Shown here: positions 60,991 through 64,000 of the stretch, one piece after another | Numbering within the stretch: position 1 is the first letter of the stretch | Layout of the letters: each line of letters starts with the position of its first letter | DNA from: Candidatus Gastranaerophilales bacterium | GTDB lineage: Bacteria > Cyanobacteriota > Vampirovibrionia > Gastranaerophilales > Gastranaerophilaceae | Direction of reading: 5' to 3' | NCBI GenBank assembly: GCA_944324835.1 | Contig: CALUXV010000002.1 | Location: forward strand, 62,001-126,000 | DNA length: 64,000 nt | Notes under the pieces: generated by a model | Told to the model about the DNA's origin: nothing | The model's database searches: none | The model's input: the letters and a program-made list of their open reading frames with translations, nothing else | Program-made: the position numbers and the translations under genes

Positions 60991-61777
60991 CGGAATTCAT
61001 CCAAATGAAGCTAGAATAGAAGTAAAAATGATGATAGAACATTATTGTAACTATACAGCTCTTGATGTTATAAGAGGGGTGCCATTAGACTATGAAAAAC
61101 TTAAATTGGTTAAAGAAAAAGCTCAACTCCGTGCGAGAACTAAGCTTCCTATTCAGTATATTATTGGGAACGCTTATTTTATGGGGAGTAAATATATTGT
61201 TAACGAAGCTGTTTTAATCCCAAGAGGAGAAACTGAACAGCTTGTTATGCGAGTCCTGGATGCAATTCGTTCACACAATTATAAAACCGTTTTAGATATA
61301 GGTACCGGAACCGGCTGTATTTCATGTGCAATAGCACAAAATGCGGATGTTGATATAACTGCGGTGGATATTTCTGAAAAAGCAATAAATATCGCAAAAG
61401 AAAATGCAAAATGCTTAGATGTTGCAAAAAAAATAAATTTTGTAGAATCAGATTTATTTTCTTCACTCAATAACAGGAAATTCGATGTAATCGTATCAAA
61501 TCCGCCTTACATCCCAAAAGATACAGAAGTCCAAAAGGAAGTAACTTTTGAACCTGCATCCGCATTATTTACAATAGATGACAAAGGATTAGAATTCTAC
61601 GAAAAAATAATTCCTGAGTCTTTGAATTATATTAATGATAACGGTTTTCTTGCTTTTGAAATTGGCTTTAATCAAGGACAAGATGTATATAATTTGATGG
61701 AAAAATCTGAATATAAAAATATAATGATTGAAAAAGATATGATGGGACTTGATAGAATTGTATACGGGATAAAATAG
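60953..61777 (+). CDS. prmC: Peptide chain release factor N5-glutamine methyltransferase
   Basis: Methylates the GGQ glutamine of release factors RF1/RF2. 274 residues: N-terminal helical domain (1-75), PIQYIIGNAYFMG, SAM motif VLDIGTGTGCISCAIA and the catalytic VSNPPYIPKDTE (NPPY). The start lies 38 nt inside the preceding gene; the family expects an N-terminal helical domain, which this start supplies. Last gene of the unit led by promoter block B. prfA is not in the window. Confidence 0.92.
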   Translation: MNIQEIVAILVNSGIHPNEARIEVKMMIEHYCNYTALDVIRGVPLDYEKLKLVKEKAQLRARTKLPIQYIIGNAYFMGSKYIVNEAVLIPRGETEQLVMRVLDAIRSHNYKTVLDIGTGTGCISCAIAQNADVDITAVDISEKAINIAKENAKCLDVAKKINFVESDLFSSLNNRKFDVIVSNPPYIPKDTEVQKEVTFEPASALFTIDDKGLEFYEKIIPESLNYINDNGFLAFEIGFNQGQDVYNLMEKSEYKNIMIEKDMMGLDRIVYGIK

Positions 61778-61778
61778 A

Positions 61779-62648
61779 TTATTTTGTATTTATTTCTGCT
61801 TTTGCTTTATTACTTAATTTAAAACCGTTAATATGTTCAAGAATATTTTGAGCGTATTCTTCCGGGATTTTCCAGTCATTTTTACGGCCTTGGATTTCTT
61901 TAACTGTATCATTATCAAAACATATTCCGATTTTTGTAACCCCTTTATCCAATAACAAATGAAAATCACCTTTTGCTAGATATGGTTCAGCTTTATAGGA
62001 TTTTGTACACCAGCTGTTTTGGGATAAGATTTTTAACCTTGTAACATTCTTACTAAAATTTTCACTATCATGTTCTTTTGATGGCAAAATTATCCATTTT
62101 GAATTTGTTGTAGTAATACCAAGTTCTGACAATGCATAATTTTTCAAATTCTTATTATAAATTTTACTGATATCAGCATCCGTTTGATTAATGTCATCTA
62201 AAGTTTTCTTCAATACTTCTTTATTAAAAATTGGAGGCAGCATATCACTATTGGGTTTTAAATTTTTGGTTATTCCAAACATAATAAGAGCTTTTTCTGC
62301 ACTAGTTGTTTGAGTATCTTTTTCTGTAAGATATTTATACCACTCTCTTAGAATTATTTTCTTGTGAACCCTGCTTCTTTTGGTTCTGCCGCCATAATCT
62401 TTATTATAAAGTTCATTAAACTTTTTATCAGCCCAATTTTGAAAATCCTTATCTTTATTAAATTTTTCTATCGGAGCTTTAAATTTTTCAACGCATACCA
62501 AATTTAAACCCGAAAACTGTTTTTTCTTCATCGCAGTAAATGTAACCGTATCATATTCTAACGGCTTAAGCTGATGATATTTATTATTATTTTCGGCTTT
62601 TTTATTTTGAAAATTATTATATTGTAATAACGTTGATATAATTTTCAT
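61779..62648 (-). CDS. Hypothetical protein with WCTK...GDFH...EIQG domain
   Basis: A 289-residue protein. The C-terminal part (about 200-275) has a conserved-looking block SWCTKSYKAEPYLAKGDFH (from 212), KIGICFDNDTVKEIQG and IPEEYA. From memory, similar W-C-T, G-D-F-H and E-I-Q-G blocks occur in uncharacterised PcfJ-like or related proteins of gut bacteria. The N-terminus (1-60) is Asn/Lys-rich with a TVTFTA block and no Sec signal. Convergent with prmC (1 nt between stops). No Shine-Dalgarno is visible. The function is unknown. Confidence 0.62.
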   Translation of the reverse strand: MKIISTLLQYNNFQNKKAENNNKYHQLKPLEYDTVTFTAMKKKQFSGLNLVCVEKFKAPIEKFNKDKDFQNWADKKFNELYNKDYGGRTKRSRVHKKIILREWYKYLTEKDTQTTSAEKALIMFGITKNLKPNSDMLPPIFNKEVLKKTLDDINQTDADISKIYNKNLKNYALSELGITTTNSKWIILPSKEHDSENFSKNVTRLKILSQNSWCTKSYKAEPYLAKGDFHLLLDKGVTKIGICFDNDTVKEIQGRKNDWKIPEEYAQNILEHINGFKLSNKAKAEINTK

Positions 62649-62657
62649 AATATTTGT

Positions 62658-63728
62658 TTAAAGAATATTTTCACAAATATTAGTATTTGGAGCATATTCT
62701 TCCTTTTCCTGAAGATTAGCTTTTTTAATAATTTGTCTACGTTTTTTCCTAAACAACATATCAATAAAAGCTTCAAGTCTTGTTACAAAACCGGCTTCGC
62801 CAGTATGTTCATCAATTGTTAAAATTAAAAGAGGCTTTCCAAATTCTTTTGCTTTCCTTGTAATTTTTTCAACCATTAATGAATCCGGTCCACAACCAAA
62901 AGAATTAACAGTAATAAGTCCGTCTATTTTGTTATCTTTCAGATAATGACCGGCAGTACCATTCATTTCCAACTCATTTGCCCAGTACATTTTTTGTTCA
63001 AGAGTGTTAAGCCCTTCCATTTTCTTTTCATCAGTAAGATTTATTGAACTATATACTTTTACACCCATTTTTTTAAGTTTATCAAATATTTTCATACTGG
63101 CATGTTCATCAAAAATATTGTAGTCATGAGCAGCTATTGCAACAGAGATAGAATACTCATTTTCATCATTATCTAAAACAATATTCCCTTCTAATGCATT
63201 TTTAAATGCCTGGTTATAAGGTAAACCGCTTCTAGCCATTACTAAAAAATTATTGTAAAGTTTCCACCCTTCTTTTGAAGCAGCTCTAATAGTATCGAAA
63301 TCAGTAATTCCAAAACATTCAACACTTTCTGATAAGAATTTATATAATCCTTGATCTTTTTCAGATTTATCAAGTGTTGGTTCAATAAGTTCAAAATCTC
63401 TTTTTATTATATTACGAATCAAGTCCGGTAAGCCCCTGATTTTTGAGCAATTATAAATTTTGGGAGCAATTGATTGAATTGATGGAACAAATATCTTTTG
63501 AACTCCTTTATCAAGAAGGTTAATAACATGTCCGACAAATATTTTAATAGGTAAACAGGTTTCTGTTACCACAAGCGAAGCACCATTTGAAACAGTCTCT
63601 TTTGTAGTTTTATCCGATAATACAACATTTATTCCCAGTGCATTAAAAAAGCCATACCAAAATGGATAATGTGTATAATAAGACATTGCACGCGGAAATC
63701 CTATTACTTTTTTGTCATCATTTGTCAC
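62658..63728 (-). CDS. DUF2229 / acyl-CoA dehydratase activase-related protein
   Basis: A 356-residue protein of the family related to 2-hydroxyacyl-CoA dehydratase activases: VIGFPRAMSYYTHYPFWYGF at the N-terminus, VVTETCLPIKIFVGHV (Fe-S Cys), FVPSIQS, CSKIRGLPDLIR and SFGCGPDSLMVEK, DEHTGEAGFVTRLEAFID. These proteins carry cysteines for an Fe-S cluster; the cellular substrate is unknown. The GTG at 63728 is preferred, with GGGGG 9 nt upstream, since the family begins just before IGFPRA. The in-frame TTG at 63806 would add a hydrophobic stretch of 26 residues with no Shine-Dalgarno. It is usually fused to or paired with an activase ATPase, not seen here. Confidence 0.83.
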   Translation of the reverse strand: MTNDDKKVIGFPRAMSYYTHYPFWYGFFNALGINVVLSDKTTKETVSNGASLVVTETCLPIKIFVGHVINLLDKGVQKIFVPSIQSIAPKIYNCSKIRGLPDLIRNIIKRDFELIEPTLDKSEKDQGLYKFLSESVECFGITDFDTIRAASKEGWKLYNNFLVMARSGLPYNQAFKNALEGNIVLDNDENEYSISVAIAAHDYNIFDEHASMKIFDKLKKMGVKVYSSINLTDEKKMEGLNTLEQKMYWANELEMNGTAGHYLKDNKIDGLITVNSFGCGPDSLMVEKITRKAKEFGKPLLILTIDEHTGEAGFVTRLEAFIDMLFRKKRRQIIKKANLQEKEEYAPNTNICENIL

Positions 63729-63839
63729 TATTACATACCCCCTGTGTATTAAATAATAACACAAAAAAATTAGAATTATTGTGCAGAAAAATATTTTAAT
63801 GCGCAAAAAAATTCTTTAGAAGTTTTATAAACAATTAGA

Positions 63840-64000
63840 ATGATTAAACTTAATACAATCAAGCTGTATAATAAAGCCAAACAAATATGCAAACGTTCCA
63901 TCAATAATATTTTTGAACGTTCTCCAAAGCATGATTATTTTTTAGCTGCCAAAACTGAAAGACTTCCGATTTCTAATTTACCAGCAACATCATGGGCTGT
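63840..64000 (+). CDS. Partial gene at the window edge
   Basis: An open frame of 53 codons starts with ATG at 63840 and runs off the window without a stop. The visible N-terminus is basic (MIKLNTIKLYNKAKQIC) and then reads FERSPKHDYFLAA and TERLPISNLPATSW. It is divergent from the DUF2229-type gene. No Shine-Dalgarno and no domain can be assigned; the true start could differ. Confidence 0.45.
   Translation, partial: MIKLNTIKLYNKAKQICKRSINNIFERSPKHDYFLAAKTERLPISNLPATSWA

Noticed and set aside
45065-63830. GCAAAAAAA...TTAGAA..GTTTTA similarity upstream of the genes at 45144 and 63840
   Set aside because: The spacing differs by one and the match is mostly A and T tracts, so it is weaker than the five fixed-spacing blocks and likely chance.
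1-64000. tRNA or rRNA genes, CRISPR arrays, insertion sequences, prophage
   Set aside because: No cloverleaf-like TTCRA/anticodon pattern in the gaps, no regularly spaced repeats, no transposase or phage structural genes.

Overview
The window is an AT-rich, gene-dense bacterial chromosome segment with about 60 protein genes, no rRNA or tRNA gene, no CRISPR array, no insertion sequence and no prophage. The cell type is diderm: there is a meso-DAP type MurE, Sec-signal TPR proteins, a tandem M16 protease and lipid-linked sugar transferases. A VKOR-DsbA fusion, a GlgC of the cyanobacterial/bacterial type, many TPR proteins and a large protein starting MGMSSSQAR suggest a non-photosynthetic relative of Cyanobacteria (Vampirovibrionia/Melainabacteria, Gastranaerophilales-like). 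That placement is inference from gene content; no photosynthesis or respiration genes are visible.

Layout. 1-5.7 kb: ribF and an Fmt-like formyltransferase, then a secreted phosphodiester-glycosidase-type protein, gatA and a TPR protein on the minus strand. 5.8-14.4 kb: a plus-strand block with two paralogous secreted coiled-coil proteins, then a probable seven-gene operon (GAF/HD-GYP protein, secreted TPR protein, two NarL-type response regulators, pentapeptide protein, DnaJ-like protein, queE) behind a clear TTGAAA-17-TATAGT promoter. 14.4-17.1 kb: engB and a 644-residue TPR protein. 17.2-21.7 kb: xerC/D, VKOR-DsbA, queH, a small Cys-rich protein, pepA. 21.7-26.8 kb: ileS, a dicarboxylate/amino-acid symporter and a lipoate ligase-like gene. 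27-33 kb: a coiled-coil protein, an orphan sugar-ABC ATPase behind a degenerate histidine kinase, a repeat protein, ilvD. 33-42 kb: a PBP-murE-nagA-ilvD overlap operon and a protease-rsmE-cca operon. 42-45 kb: a small-RNA candidate and efp-accB-accC. 45-52 kb: a glgC-MFS-kinase-GT2-GT39 operon. 52-64 kb: a GLUG surface-type protein, a histidine kinase, mnmG, thrB, a YhaM-like gene, a ribbon-helix-helix regulator, prmC, a DUF2229-type protein and a truncated gene at the edge.

The most unusual signal is a promoter-like block, [G/T]CAATTT - exactly 14 nt - ACTTT[A/G]TA, found five times at 26.9, 42.28 (minus strand), 42.36, 59.8 and 60.24 kb. It precedes a coiled-coil protein gene, a 125-residue protein gene, an intergenic transcript with its own terminator (candidate sRNA), a 62-residue ribbon-helix-helix regulator and the operon leading to prmC. 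Three of the sites also share an upstream TTTGTT-(W-rich)-TGTAAC element. This looks like a small regulon distinct from the ordinary TTGAAA/TTGACT-17-TATAAT promoters elsewhere in the window, and the ribbon-helix-helix protein is a natural candidate regulator. Other notable points: an IleRS whose HIGH motif reads HVGT, a histidine kinase with Asn at the phospho-acceptor position, an animal-type phosphomevalonate-kinase-like protein, and a NagA reduced to its barrel.

Many genes have upstream TTG/GTG in-frame extensions. Starts given here were chosen from Shine-Dalgarno position, family length and overlap with neighbours.
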